A stretch of DNA of 64,000 nucleotides from Parabacteroides johnsonii DSM 18315 (GCF_025151045.1 NZ_CP102285.1:930001-994000); one strand, 5' to 3'. Positions 9,118-19,600 are shown, counted from the first letter of the stretch. A program made the numbers and translations. The notes: generated by a model not told the origin, from the letters alone.

Positions 9118-9804
9118 TTATTTTTGTCCGTAATAAGCATTTGGGCCGTGTTTGCGCTCGAAATGTTTTGTGATAAGATATTTGTTCATGGTCAATTGGG
9201 GATTGATGCCGTACGAGATATACGCCATCTTGGCCACCTGTTCCATTACGACTGCGTTGTAGACAGCTCCTGCCGCATCCTTACCCCATGCGAATGGACC
9301 GTGATTTCCCACTAGGACTCCCGGAATGTGTACCGGATTCAGTTCTTTAAAGCGTTCGACGATCACATTGCCGGTCTCTTTCTCATAATCACCTTCAATT
9401 TCTTCCTTCGTCATCGGGCGGGTACAGGGTATCGCATCACTGAAATAATCGGCATGTGTCGTACCGATATTCGGGATGTCGCATCCGGCCTGCGCCCAAG
9501 ATGTTGCATATGTAGAGTGTGTGTGTACAATTCCCCCGATTTCCGGGAATGCCTTGTACAGGACCAAGTGGGTAGGAGTATCTGATGACGGTTTGAGGTT
9601 ACCTTCCATAACATTCCCGTCCAAGTCGAGCACCACCATGTCGCTGGTTTTCATTGTTTCGTAAGAAACTCCGGAAGGTTTGATTACGATCAGGCCTTTT
9701 TTTCGGTCTATGGCACTTACGTTTCCCCAGGTAAAAATGACCAATCCGTGTTTTACCAAATCCAGATTGGCTTTAAAAACCTTTTCTTTTAACTCTTCAA
9801 CCAT
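9118..9804 (-). CDS. araD: L-ribulose-5-phosphate 4-epimerase
   Basis: The 228-residue protein belongs to the class II aldolase/AraD family and is full length. [18 protein letters not shown] carries the zinc-binding His pair, followed by [18 protein letters not shown], and [15 protein letters not shown] supplies the later His. It converts L-ribulose-5-phosphate to D-xylulose-5-phosphate, the last arabinose-specific step. It is the first gene after a terminator and a promoter-like region with a palindrome, so it should be the first gene of the araD-araA-araB-tkt-rpiB-symporter unit. Confidence 0.95.
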   Translation of the reverse strand: MVEELKEKVFKANLDLVKHGLVIFTWGNVSAIDRKKGLIVIKPSGVSYETMKTSDMVVLDLDGNVMEGNLKPSSDTPTHLVLYKAFPEIGGIVHTHSTYATSWAQAGCDIPNIGTTHADYFSDAIPCTRPMTKEEIEGDYEKETGNVIVERFKELNPVHIPGVLVGNHGPFAWGKDAAGAVYNAVVMEQVAKMAYISYGINPQLTMNKYLITKHFERKHGPNAYYGQK

Positions 9805-9845
9805 ACTTATTACTTGTTTATTTGTGGTTTGTATGTGTTCGGGTG

Positions 9846-9879
9846 TAAAAGTAACACTTTAGTGTAGTGGGTGTACAAA
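9846..9879 (-). promoter_or_regulatory. Candidate araD promoter with AraR-like operator in the spacer
   Basis: On the minus strand a TTTG (-33 like, 9876-9879) and TACTTTTA (-7 like, 9846-9853, one mismatch to TAnnTTTG) are separated by 22 bp. Inside that spacer, at 9854-9865, is a palindrome with arms ACACT and AGTGT around two bases. AraR represses arabinose genes in B. thetaiotaomicron, and a site overlapping the promoter spacer would fit. I infer that this is its operator; the AraR consensus could not be checked. Confidence 0.5.
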
Positions 9880-9904
9880 AAAAGCTATGTTCTACAACAT
9901 AGCT
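9876..9904 (-). terminator. Intrinsic terminator after araR
   Basis: On the minus strand a perfect 9-bp stem (AGCTATGTT / AACATAGCT, 9883-9904) with a 4-nt loop is followed directly by seven T residues. It is placed 127 bp after the araR stop and just before the araD promoter region. It should separate the galactose/araR transcript from the araD operon. Confidence 0.75.
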
Positions 9905-10030
9905 ACCTTTGTTTTTGCTTTTATTCCTCCGGCATGGAATTTCAGTTTCATGGTCATAAGATGTCTGTTCCATGCCCGTGGAATTATAGTTTCATCTGAA
10001 TGGAACTGAAAAAATATCCGATATCTTTTC

Positions 10031-10723
10031 CTATAAGGAAAAATAGAACCCTTGTTCCAGTAGATGATCGTATTTTTCTTTGTTGAACATATAATAGAAA
10101 GCCCCTCTTTTGGAACCTTTCTTGTCCTTTTCATCCAACTTTTCCAGAATATCCATCGCATTCAGTTTTTTGCGGAAGTTACGCTTGTCCAGTTGGGTCT
10201 GGTAGATCGCTTCATACAGGCTTTGTAATTGCGGTAACGTGAATTTTTCGGGAAGAAGATTGAATCCGACCGGGCGGGTAGCCGCTTTCCGACGGAGGCG
10301 GGCCAATGTATCGGTGATCATTTTGTTATGGTCGAAAATAAGTTGCGGGATCTCGCTGATCTTGGTCCAGACCGCATTGTGTTCTTCCAGTGTCTCGGCA
10401 CTGAAATCGTTCATATTGATGAGTGAATAGTATGCTACGGAGATCACCCGCTCTCCAAGGTCGCGGGTAACATCTCCGTAAGCACCTACCTGTTCCATAA
10501 AAAGATTATCGATGCCGGTACAGTCGGTGAGCACGCGTGACGCGGCTTCCTCGATACTTTCACCTGCTTTGATAAAACCGCCCATCAGAGACCATTGTCC
10601 CATCATGGGTTCAAATTTACGTTTATAAAGTAAAACATTGAGCTCTTTTTGATCGAATCCGAGTATGATACAATCTACTGCAACGTAAAATTTGGTTTCG
10701 TTCTGATAAAAAGCGGCTGTCAT
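10031..10723 (-). CDS. araR: AraR-type Nudix-related transcriptional regulator of arabinose use
   Basis: This 230-residue protein has an N-terminal Nudix-like domain (about 8-150) and a C-terminal winged-helix domain (about 155-225, with LPQLQSLYEAIY and FRKKLNAMDIL). This is the layout of NrtR-related regulators, which include AraR of B. thetaiotaomicron. The Nudix box region reads GESIEEAASRVLTDCTG: the catalytic REuxEE pattern has become RVLTDC, so hydrolase activity is probably lost and the domain likely senses a sugar. AraR is known to bind L-arabinose and release its DNA sites. The gene lies between galK and the araD operon and is closed by a terminator. Confidence 0.85.
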   Translation of the reverse strand: MTAAFYQNETKFYVAVDCIILGFDQKELNVLLYKRKFEPMMGQWSLMGGFIKAGESIEEAASRVLTDCTGIDNLFMEQVGAYGDVTRDLGERVISVAYYSLINMNDFSAETLEEHNAVWTKISEIPQLIFDHNKMITDTLARLRRKAATRPVGFNLLPEKFTLPQLQSLYEAIYQTQLDKRNFRKKLNAMDILEKLDEKDKKGSKRGAFYYMFNKEKYDHLLEQGFYFSL

Positions 10724-10750
10724 GATTTTTATGGAATTATAATTAATTTA

Positions 10751-11896
10751 TTATGCGAGTTTGCGTGCGCCGTCGCTGATTACTACATTATACAACTTAG
10801 GTTCGTGACCGAATTTAGCAGTGTAAGATTCGAATGCTTCTTTTACGAATGCATCGTATTTTTCTTCTTTCACCAGGTTGATTGTACAACCGCCGAAGCC
10901 TCCACCCATTACACGTGAACCGGTTACACCGCATTTCTTGGCAACATCGTTCAGAAAGTCCAATTCTTCGCAGCTGACTTCGTACAATTTGCTCATGCCG
11001 TGATGTGTTTCGTACATCTTCTTGCCTACGGTTTCATAGTCGTCTTTTTCTAAAGCGTCGCAAACGTCGAGTACGCGTTGTACTTCTTCGATCACATATT
11101 CGGCACGCATATAATCTTCAGCACTAATGTCGCCTTTAACTTCGTTCAGCATATCCATTGTCGCATCACGCAGGAATTCGACTTCCGGATGATTGCGGCG
11201 GATTGCGGCGGCGGCGCTTTCGCAAGACTGGCGACGTTTGTTGTAAGCCGAAGATGCCAGTTCGTGCTTAACGACTGAATCCAGCAAAACCAATTTGTAA
11301 CCGACCGGATGGAATGGGAAATATTTATATTCGAGTGAACGGCAATCCAGGCGGATCAAACTGCCTTCTTTTCCGAATACGGAAGCGAACTGGTCCATAA
11401 TACCGCAGTTTACACCACAATAGTTATGCTCCGTAGACTGGCCGATCTTAGCTAATTCAAATTTATCGATGTTCAGAGAGAACAAGTCATTTAGAGCAAA
11501 TGCATAAGTACTTTCCAATGCAGCAGAAGAGGACATACCTGCACCCAGAGGTACATCACCTGCAAACACGGTATCGAATCCTTGGATCTGTCCGCCACGT
11601 TTGATGGTTTCGCGGCAAACACCGAAAATATACCTTGCCCAGCTTGCTTTCGGAGCGTCTTCTTCGTTCAGACCGAATTCGGCGTAGTCGTTCAGGTCAA
11701 CAGAGAAAGCACGGACTTTACCTGTTCCGTTCGGTCTGATTTCGGCAATCATGCCTTTGTCGATAGCCCCTGGAAATACGAAACCGCCGTTATAATCGGT
11801 ATGTTCGCCAATCAGGTTAATACGGCCTGGAGATGCATATACGCTACCTTCTATTGAGAATAACTCCTGAAATTTATTTCTGATTTTTTGTCTCAT
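10751..11896 (-). CDS. galK: Galactokinase
   Basis: The protein starting MRQKIRNKFQELF is about 381 residues, the normal GalK length. It has the galactokinase signature GRINLIGEHTDYNGGFVFP near the N-terminus, the GHMP ATP-binding motif PLGAGMSSSAALE, and the C-terminal GSRVMGGGFGGCTINLV. It phosphorylates galactose to galactose-1-phosphate. A longer frame starting at a TTG (11929) is possible, but the ATG at 11896 gives the family N-terminus, and the extra 11 residues would be coded by one arm of an inverted repeat region. It is followed 27 bp later by araR. Confidence 0.95.
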   Translation of the reverse strand: MRQKIRNKFQELFSIEGSVYASPGRINLIGEHTDYNGGFVFPGAIDKGMIAEIRPNGTGKVRAFSVDLNDYAEFGLNEEDAPKASWARYIFGVCRETIKRGGQIQGFDTVFAGDVPLGAGMSSSAALESTYAFALNDLFSLNIDKFELAKIGQSTEHNYCGVNCGIMDQFASVFGKEGSLIRLDCRSLEYKYFPFHPVGYKLVLLDSVVKHELASSAYNKRRQSCESAAAAIRRNHPEVEFLRDATMDMLNEVKGDISAEDYMRAEYVIEEVQRVLDVCDALEKDDYETVGKKMYETHHGMSKLYEVSCEELDFLNDVAKKCGVTGSRVMGGGFGGCTINLVKEEKYDAFVKEAFESYTAKFGHEPKLYNVVISDGARKLA

Positions 11897-11928
11897 GATA
11901 GATTTGTTTTTAATTAGGTTATTAAACA

Positions 11929-11976
11929 ATTGAAGAAATTATCCGACTACAAATATAGTTAGATAATTTCTTCAAT
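11929..11976. repeat. Perfect inverted repeat between gluP and galK
   Basis: Two 15-bp arms (11929-11943 and 11962-11976; core GAAGAAATTATC) match perfectly around an 18-nt loop. It lies in the 100-bp gap upstream of galK. It could be a partial terminator, an mRNA-stabilising stem between the transporter and kinase parts of the message, or a protein site. Confidence 0.65.
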
Positions 11977-11996
11977 CATATAGTTACACTTGTTTT

Positions 11997-13280
11997 TTAT
12001 TCAACCGGGATATTCTTGTTTACGTTCTTGCAACCAACCAAAGCATAGAACAACAGATAAGCCAGCGCGATCAGAATAACTACATAGCTGGTCATAAATC
12101 CGGACATGTCAGCGATTTGACCCTGAATCAGCGGTAAAATACCACCACCGCAAACCAATACCATGAAGATACCAGAAGCTGCTTCCGTATATTTACCCAG
12201 ACCTTCGACAGCCAAGTTAAAGATACCCCCCCACATAATAGAAGTACAAAGACCGCAAAGCGCCATAAACATGATGCTGATAGGAACTTGTGCTACACCG
12301 AATGAAATATCACTTTTGAATACCGGCATACTAACCATTGTAGTGATCGGACAGATAAAGGCAAGGATAATGAACAGGATACCGACACCCGATGCTACTG
12401 TAAGCATAGCCTTACTTGTGAATTTACCTCCTAAAGAAGCACCAACCAGACGTCCGATTAACATCAGGAACCAATAGGTGCCGACTACCGAACCGGCAAT
12501 TGTTGAGTCGATTGCCAGACCTCCTCCGGCTTCGGGTGTCATCATGAACAGACCTGCGAAGTGAGGAATACCGACCTCAATACCAACATATACGAAGATA
12601 GCTAATGCACCTAATTTGAAGTGGCGGAATGCAAGCGGGCTGTGTTCGTTTTTTGCATTGTTGTTTGCTTTTGCCAGACTTGGTTCCGGGATATTCATGA
12701 TGAATAATACCAGGAATGCCACGGCAAAGATGGCCATTGCAATGTACAGAGCCGGTAATGCTTTAGCGATTGTACGTTCTTCAACGACGGTTCCCATCAG
12801 ATAACCGACCAAAACCGGAACGATGGTAGCTGATACCGAGTTCAACGAACCACCCATCTGGATTAACTGATTACCTTTCTTACCGCCACCACCTAATGTA
12901 TTCAACATCGGGTTTACGACTGTATTCAACATACACATGGAGAAACCGGAAACAAATGCACCAGCAACATAAGTGGCAAATCCCATTTTAGAGGAAAGAA
13001 CTTGAATGCCGACACCTACAAAACCGACTACGATTGCGATCAGTGCTGTTTTCTTATAGCCGATCTTCTGTAAAAGCATACCTGCCGGAATACCCATGAA
13101 AGCATATGCGATAAAGTTTGCAAAGAAGCCTAAAGTAGCCTCAAAATTGGATGCTCCGAATTCATTTTGAACAATAGCCCCGAAAGGTTGAGGCAGACCT
13201 GTAACGAAAGAGATCATAGCGAACAATGCGAACATCATCGCTATAGGTAATACATAATTTTTTTGTTTAGTTGACTCCAT
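11997..13280 (-). CDS. gluP: MFS sugar transporter, GluP/FucP-like (glucose/galactose)
   Basis: The 427-residue protein has about 12 hydrophobic helices and the FucP/GluP subfamily pattern: FVTGLPQPFGAIVQNEFGAS in helix 1, NFIAYAFMGIPAGMLLQKIGYKK, and CMLNTVVNPMLNTLGGG. It would take up a hexose by proton symport or facilitated transport through the inner membrane. The neighbours galM and galK make galactose and glucose the most likely substrates; the exact sugar is inferred from the arrangement galM-gluP-galK, which is also found in other Bacteroidales. Confidence 0.85.
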   Translation of the reverse strand: MESTKQKNYVLPIAMMFALFAMISFVTGLPQPFGAIVQNEFGASNFEATLGFFANFIAYAFMGIPAGMLLQKIGYKKTALIAIVVGFVGVGIQVLSSKMGFATYVAGAFVSGFSMCMLNTVVNPMLNTLGGGGKKGNQLIQMGGSLNSVSATIVPVLVGYLMGTVVEERTIAKALPALYIAMAIFAVAFLVLFIMNIPEPSLAKANNNAKNEHSPLAFRHFKLGALAIFVYVGIEVGIPHFAGLFMMTPEAGGGLAIDSTIAGSVVGTYWFLMLIGRLVGASLGGKFTSKAMLTVASGVGILFIILAFICPITTMVSMPVFKSDISFGVAQVPISIMFMALCGLCTSIMWGGIFNLAVEGLGKYTEAASGIFMVLVCGGGILPLIQGQIADMSGFMTSYVVILIALAYLLFYALVGCKNVNKNIPVE

Positions 13281-13330
13281 TTCTTTTTAGATATTTAGAT
13301 TATTAATTATTTAGATCGATTGAATAGGCT

Positions 13331-14410
13331 TTATTCTACTGTGAATTTGTAGATTGTCTTGCTTTGGAATGTTTCGCCCGGCCGCAGGACGGTAGACGGA
13401 TATTCCGGTTTGTTCGGGCTATCGGGATAATGCTGTGTTTCCAGACAGAGGGCGGCACGTGCCGGATAGCGTTGTCCGTTCTTGCCGACAAAATTGCCCG
13501 TCATCCAGTTGCCTGTGTATAATTGTACGCCCGGCTGTGTCGTGTAGCATTCCATTACGATGCCGGTTTTGGGTGATACGCAACGGGCGCAGAACGACAG
13601 TTCGTTTTCTTCTTTTTTGTTTAATATATATGTATGGTCATAACCTTTTCCGAAATTCAGTGCTTCGAAATCTTCATCGATACGTTCGCCTACTTCGTGT
13701 GGAGTGCGGAAATCCATCGGGGTTCCTTCCACTTTTTCCTTCGGACCGTAAGGAATAGCCGTCTCGTCGGTCGGCAGATAGTAATCCGCATTGATTGTCA
13801 GTTTGTGATCATATACAGAAGGATCACCCTGGCCGGAGAGGTTGAAGTAGGAGTGATTGGTCAGGTTCAGGACGGTCGGTTTGTCTGTTACCGCATGGTA
13901 CATGATTACGACCTCATTGTCATCGGAAAGATGATAAGTAACCGTTGTATCCAGTTTTCCGGGGAAACCTTCTTCACCATCGGCAGACGTATATTTCAGC
14001 TCTACCGTCTGGCCGTCGATCTTGTTCAGATCCCAGACTACGGAATTGAAGCCTTTCAAACCTCCATGCAGGCTGTTCGGCCCGTTGTTGATAGCCAATT
14101 TATCGTACACAACACCATCCAATGTGAATTTTCCACCTGCGATACGGTTGCCATATCGTCCGCAAATAGCTCCGAAATAAGGTTCTTCGGATACCAGGTA
14201 TTCGTCTATAGAATTGTGTCCTGTCACTACATCGGTTAACTTTCCGGACCGATCCGGTACCATAAGCGATACAATTTTTGCACCGTAGTTGGTAATGGTA
14301 AGTTCTGCTCCTTTGTTATTTGTAAGGATGCACAGCATCGTCTCCTTGCCATCTATTTGCTTGCTGAAATTAGCTACAGTCAAGCCAGACAGCGTGCTTT
14401 CGTTCTTCAT
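13331..14410 (-). CDS. galM: Aldose 1-epimerase (galactose mutarotase)
   Basis: The 359 residues match GalM. GAICGRYGNRIAGGKFTLDG binds the sugar, NLTNHSYFNLSG carries the catalytic His region, and the C-terminal ALCLETQHYPDSPN contains the catalytic Glu. It speeds the exchange between alpha and beta anomers of galactose and related sugars. No convincing signal peptide is present, so it is probably cytoplasmic. It is the first gene of the galM-gluP-galK-araR series and is divergent from the GH51 gene. Confidence 0.94.
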   Translation of the reverse strand: MKNESTLSGLTVANFSKQIDGKETMLCILTNNKGAELTITNYGAKIVSLMVPDRSGKLTDVVTGHNSIDEYLVSEEPYFGAICGRYGNRIAGGKFTLDGVVYDKLAINNGPNSLHGGLKGFNSVVWDLNKIDGQTVELKYTSADGEEGFPGKLDTTVTYHLSDDNEVVIMYHAVTDKPTVLNLTNHSYFNLSGQGDPSVYDHKLTINADYYLPTDETAIPYGPKEKVEGTPMDFRTPHEVGERIDEDFEALNFGKGYDHTYILNKKEENELSFCARCVSPKTGIVMECYTTQPGVQLYTGNWMTGNFVGKNGQRYPARAALCLETQHYPDSPNKPEYPSTVLRPGETFQSKTIYKFTVE

Positions 14411-14551
14411 GTAAATATAGTTTCAAAATTGTGTGTAAAATTACTCTCTTCTTTGTATTCATGTACTACTTTAAAGATGTTTTATAGCATAAAACGGCTT
14501 TTTGTCTGCTAAAATGAATGATTTGTCTCCCTTCTATCGAAATTATTAGTG

Positions 14552-14559
14552 TATATTTG
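14552..14559 (+). promoter_or_regulatory. Candidate -7 promoter element for the GH51 gene
   Basis: TATATTTG fits the TAnnTTTG -7 consensus exactly and lies 40 bp before the GH51 start in the 189-bp divergent gap. The only upstream TTTG (14522-14525) is 26 bp away, longer than usual. A TTAGTGTA segment overlapping its left edge resembles half of the palindrome at the araD promoter. Confidence 0.4.
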
Positions 14560-14599
14560 CGACTAAATAATCTTTGTATTCACGGAAAAACACATACCT

Positions 14600-16552
14600 A
14601 TGACAAAAAGTATGAAAAAAGCCATTTCCCTATGTCTATTTAGCATGGGTGCTGTCGGTTTAATGGCACAAAGTAATGAGTTTAAAATAGATGTACAGAA
14701 AACAGGTGCACCTATCCAGTCGACCATGTACGGGATCTTTTTTGAAGATATCAATTTCGGTGCCGATGGAGGCCTGTATGCCGAACTTATCAAGAACCGT
14801 TCTTTCGAGTTTGAAAACCCTTTCGGAGGCTGGATGCCGTTCGGAAATGTCAGTGTACAGACCAAGAATCCTTGTTTTGATCGTAACCCGCATTATGTCC
14901 GCCTTTCTTATGAAAAGGAACTGACCGGAACCGGCCTTGACAATGAAGGCTTCAAAGGAATCGGTATCCGGGAAGGGGAGAAGTACGACTTCTCTTTATA
15001 TGCCCGTACCCAGTCCGGTATGCCGGTTAAGTTGCGTATCAACTTGGTGGACAGCCGGAACGACCTGTACGAACAAAAAGAGATCGAGGTGAGTGGCAAG
15101 GAATGGAAGAAATATACGGTTGTCCTGACACCGGGAGTGACGGAGGCCCGTTCCCGTCTGCGTATCACGATGGCGACGAAAGGAACTGTCGATCTCGAAC
15201 ACATTTCACTGTTTCCGCAAAAGACATTCAATAACCGTCCGAACGGTATGCGTGCCGATTTGGCACAGGCATTGAAAGATCTGAAACCGGGTGTCTTCCG
15301 CTTTCCCGGCGGTTGCATCGTGGAGGGTACGAACAAAGCTACTCGTTACCAGTGGAAAAACACGATCGGTCCGGTCGAGAATCGTCCGATCAACATCAAC
15401 CGTTGGAACTATACATTCTCACATAAGAAATTCCCGGATTATTACCAGTCTTACGGCCTGGGCTTTTTCGAATATTTCCAGTTGAGCGAAGATATCGGGG
15501 CAGAACCGCTTCCCGTGTTGAATTGCGGCCTTTCTTGTCAGTATGAGAACCAGGATCCGAACGAGAATTGCCCGGTGGACAAGTTGCAACCTTATATAGA
15601 CGATGCCCTCGACCTGATCGAGTTTGCCAACGGTCCGGTAACCAGCAAATGGGGAAAGATACGTGCCGATATGGGACATCCGGCTCCTTTCAACCTGAAA
15701 CTCATTGCCATCGGCAACGAACAGTGGGGGCCGCTTTATCCCGAACGTCTCGAACCGTTTATCAAGGCGATCCGTGCCAGATATCCGGAGATAAAAATCA
15801 TCGGTAGTTCCGGTCCGCAATCGGAAGGCGAGGATTTCAATTTCCTTTGGCCGGAGATGAAGCGTCTGAAAGTGGATTTGGTGGACGAACATTTCTACCG
15901 GTCTCCCGAATGGTTCTTGAACGGAGCCAAGCGCTATGATTCGTATGACCGCCAAGGACCGAAAGTTTTTGCCGGCGAATATGCCTGCCATCCGGCCAAT
16001 CGCGAGAACAGTTTCCTGACCGCCTTGTGCGAAGCCGCCTTTATGACAGGTTTTGAACGGAATGCGGATGTGGTGCACTTATGCACGTATGCCCCGCTTT
16101 TTGCTCATGTAGACGCTTGGCAGTGGCGTCCGGATCTGATCTGGTTCGACAACCTTTCGTTGGTAAAGACTCCTAACTATTATGTGCAGCAGCTATACGG
16201 TCATAATGCCGGTACAAATGTCGTTCCGCTGACCATGCAGGACGAACCGGTCACCGGACAGCAGGATTTGTATGCCACTGCGGCAGTCGATAAGCATTCG
16301 AACGAACTAATCATCAAAGTCGCCAATACGGGAATCTGTAACAAGAGGATCAAGTTGAACTTGAACGGTCTTTCGGCCGGTAAGCATAAAGGGATGCTTA
16401 CATTGCTCCATTCTTCCGACCTGGAAGCCAAAAACACGTTGTGCAATCCTTCGGCGGTAGTCCCGGTCGTTTCCGATATCGAGATGGAGGCTCCGCAAAT
16501 GGATGTGAACTTGAAACCGCTTAGTTTCTCTGTTTATCGTATCAAATTATGA
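14600..16552 (+). CDS. Alpha-L-arabinofuranosidase, GH51
   Basis: This 650-residue secreted protein has a signal peptide ending near LMAQ, an N-terminal carbohydrate-binding-like sandwich within about 80-220, and a GH51 barrel with a C-terminal beta domain. The acid/base is Glu374 in IAIGNEQWG and the nucleophile is Glu460 in VFAGEYACH, both present. It removes terminal L-arabinofuranose from arabinan, arabinoxylan or related chains outside the cytoplasm. Next to the ara operon it supplies the sugar that those genes consume. It is transcribed away from galM. Base composition resembles the ara genes, not the AT-rich locus that follows. Confidence 0.93.
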   Translation: MTKSMKKAISLCLFSMGAVGLMAQSNEFKIDVQKTGAPIQSTMYGIFFEDINFGADGGLYAELIKNRSFEFENPFGGWMPFGNVSVQTKNPCFDRNPHYVRLSYEKELTGTGLDNEGFKGIGIREGEKYDFSLYARTQSGMPVKLRINLVDSRNDLYEQKEIEVSGKEWKKYTVVLTPGVTEARSRLRITMATKGTVDLEHISLFPQKTFNNRPNGMRADLAQALKDLKPGVFRFPGGCIVEGTNKATRYQWKNTIGPVENRPININRWNYTFSHKKFPDYYQSYGLGFFEYFQLSEDIGAEPLPVLNCGLSCQYENQDPNENCPVDKLQPYIDDALDLIEFANGPVTSKWGKIRADMGHPAPFNLKLIAIGNEQWGPLYPERLEPFIKAIRARYPEIKIIGSSGPQSEGEDFNFLWPEMKRLKVDLVDEHFYRSPEWFLNGAKRYDSYDRQGPKVFAGEYACHPANRENSFLTALCEAAFMTGFERNADVVHLCTYAPLFAHVDAWQWRPDLIWFDNLSLVKTPNYYVQQLYGHNAGTNVVPLTMQDEPVTGQQDLYATAAVDKHSNELIIKVANTGICNKRIKLNLNGLSAGKHKGMLTLLHSSDLEAKNTLCNPSAVVPVVSDIEMEAPQMDVNLKPLSFSVYRIKL

Positions 16553-16614
16553 AATGAATGATGTATCGAAAGTGTTTTTCCCTACATCAAGACCTGCAAA
16601 ATGAGAATAATTCA

Positions 16615-16622
16615 TAATTTTG
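16615..16622 (+). promoter_or_regulatory. Candidate -7 promoter element for the GH2 gene
   Basis: TAATTTTG fits TAnnTTTG and lies 22 bp before the GH2 start, in the 92-bp gap after the GH51 gene. No good -33 TTTG was found. It may start transcription of the AT-rich polysaccharide locus. Confidence 0.35.
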
Positions 16623-16644
16623 TAAGTGAAGGTTTTAAATTCTA

Positions 16645-19600
16645 ATGGAAATGAAGTTACCTAATGTGTTTCGTATAATAAATGTGTTTTTGGGATTGAC
16701 GTGTGCTGCTTCTGTTTATTCTCAAGGAGTGAATTATTTGGATAATTTGTATGACTTTATAGAGAATACGTCTGTTTTTGAATTGAATCAAGAAGAAGGA
16801 AGATCTTATCATATTCCCCAAAAACATCTGTCTCTTAATGGAGAATGGAAGTTTTTATATAGTGATGTACCTGAGAATATACCTGCTGACTTTTACAAAA
16901 TAAACTATAACGATTGGGATTGGGAGAAAATTAAAGTTCCGTCTAATTGGGAAATGGAAGGTTATGGAGATCGATTATTTCGTAATGTCCAAGCACCTTT
17001 TAAAGCGAATCCCCCTTTCGTCCCTCGTGAGTATAATCCTACTGGAGCATATCGTCGTACATTTACATTACCTTCTTCTTGGAAAGGTGATCAGGTCTTT
17101 TTACGAATGGAAAAAGTAGCTTCCGCCTCTTTTGTTTGGATCAATGGTGAAGAAGTTGGTTATAACGAAGGTGCACAAGAACCTGCGGAATATAATATTA
17201 CCAAATATTTGCGTCAGGGTAAGAATACAATTGCTGTTCATGTAGTTAAATATTCTGATGGATACTATCTTGAAGGACAAGATTATTGGCGTTTGGCTGG
17301 AATATTCGATGATGTATGGATTTATGCCACTCCTTCTGTACGTCTGTTCGATTGGTATGTTGTAACTGATTTAGATGATAACTATACTAATGCTGTATTG
17401 CACCTTGCTATTGATGTGAAAAAATACACAACTACTTTATCTGAAAAATATCGTATTAAAGCTAATTTGTTGGATGCCAATCGTAAATTGGTGAAAGAAA
17501 TGATAAGTGATCCTTTTGTGATGAATAGAGAGAGGAGAAAGCAGGTAATATTTTCAGAGCAGATAACCCAACCTAAGAAATGGACCTCCGAAACACCTAA
17601 TCTTTATACGTTGGAAATGAAATTGCAGACCGCAGGGGGGAAAACTACTGATATTATTCGGACAAAAATAGGGTTTAAGGAAACCGAAATCCGAGGAGAA
17701 ACATTTTATTTGAATGGTGTGCCGCTTAAAGTAAATGCGCAAAATTCACATATGCAGCATCCTGAATTAGGACATGTGATGAATGAAGAAACAATTCGTA
17801 AAGATTTTGAAATATTGAAGCAGTTTAATTTTAATGCAGTACGTACATCACACTATCCTCCGGTAAGCCGTTATTTGGAACTTGCAAATGAATATGGCCT
17901 GTTTGTTATAGATGAAGCCGGGACAGAATCGCATGCTACAGAGTTTGTCTCTAAACAGAAAGAATATACAGAAATGTACCGTGAACGTGTGAGACAAATG
18001 GTGTTGCGTGACCGAAACTATCCTTGTGTTCTTTTCTGGAGTGCAGGGAATGAGAGCGGTGAAGGATTTAATATTACAGAAGCTATTAAAGAAGGACGTA
18101 AATATGATCATACTCGCTATTGGATGTATGGAGGAAATGCGTATGCTCATCCTGCTGAAGAAATTATTGGCCCGCGCTATCCGCTTCCTATTGAATTGGA
18201 AATGCAGACTGGGATTATACCAGATAAAAATGACAGACGACCTTCGTTTATGGATGAATATCTCTCGGTAGCAGGTAATGGTGGTGGTGGCTTGGATGAT
18301 TATTGGCGAGTGGTTTATGCGCATCCTCGTCTGATGGGGGGGGCGATATGGGATTTTGTCAGTCCTGGATTGACGGAACGTATTCGGAAAATAGAAGATA
18401 AATCCCTTTTTTCAACTCCTGTTCATTTGATGGGTAATACTCAATTGGTAAAAGCTGTTGACGGTAATGCTCTTGATCTTAACGGGCATGATCAATGGGT
18501 TGAAGTATATAGACAGTCGAATGTTGAGATTGAAAGTAATGAATTGACTTTAACAATGGATGTCTATCCTCGAAAATTAATTAGCAGTTGTGGCTCTTTT
18601 CTTACAAAAGGTAGTTATCAATTTGGGTTACAGCAAAGGGGTAAAGATTCGCTTGATTTCTATATATATACCGATAAACACCATATATTGAGGATTCCTT
18701 TACCAACTGATTGGGAATACAATTGGCATAAGTTGTGTGGTGTTTATGACGGTCGAGAAATGGCTGTATATATTGATGGAAAGAAAATTGGGACTTCGTC
18801 TGCAACGGGTAAAATTAAAAATTTTCCATTCCCGGTAAATATAGGTCGTAATGGAGAAATACATGGTCAGGAAACAAATGTGTATATTTGTGATGCGCAG
18901 ATAGATAATGTAGGAATTTTTACTGAAGCAGTTTCCCCGGACTGTTATGATAAGACGAAAGCTGTGCTTTGGCTTGATTTTGAAAATTTAATTGATTGTG
19001 GTTCTTTCTTTAGTTATGGTATAGGTGCTCGTACTTATGGTTGTATTTGGCCAAATCGAAAAGTTCAACCGGAAATGTGGCAAATGAAAAAAAGTGTACA
19101 ACCCTTGTCTATCTCTTTAATTGATGCAGAACAAGGTTGGGTAGAGGTGTGGAACCGGAATCATTTTTTGGATGCTTCACATTACCAAACTCGTTGGTTC
19201 CTTGAAGCTGATGGAGATGTGATAGAAGAAGGAATAATAGACTTGCAAGTAGCCCCATTGACAAAGAAACAGGTAAGAATACCTTATCACAAGCCTATGA
19301 TTATTCCTGGAAAAGAATATAGGATTACGATCAGTTCAGTTTTAAAGAATGATGAAATATGGGCTTCTGCTGGTCATGAAGTAGCTTGGGATCAGTTGGA
19401 ATTACCATGGTTTAAACAACTATGCGAGGAAAAAAAGAAAAAAGATTCACTTGTTAATTACGAAACAGATCAGCTTATAATTGTTAAAGGAAAGGATTTC
19501 TCTTATACTTTTTGTAAGAAGAGTGGAGCGTTGTCTTCTATCGTTCTAAAGGGAAAGGAATTATTGAAATCTCCTCTGAAATTCAATCTTTGGCGTGCCC

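Noticed and set aside
11897-11929. Upstream TTG start for galactokinase
   Set aside because: The added residues do not match the family N-terminus; ATG 11896 does.
15419-16078. 219-codon minus-strand open frame
   Set aside because: Antisense to the catalytic part of the GH51 gene; no features of a protein family.
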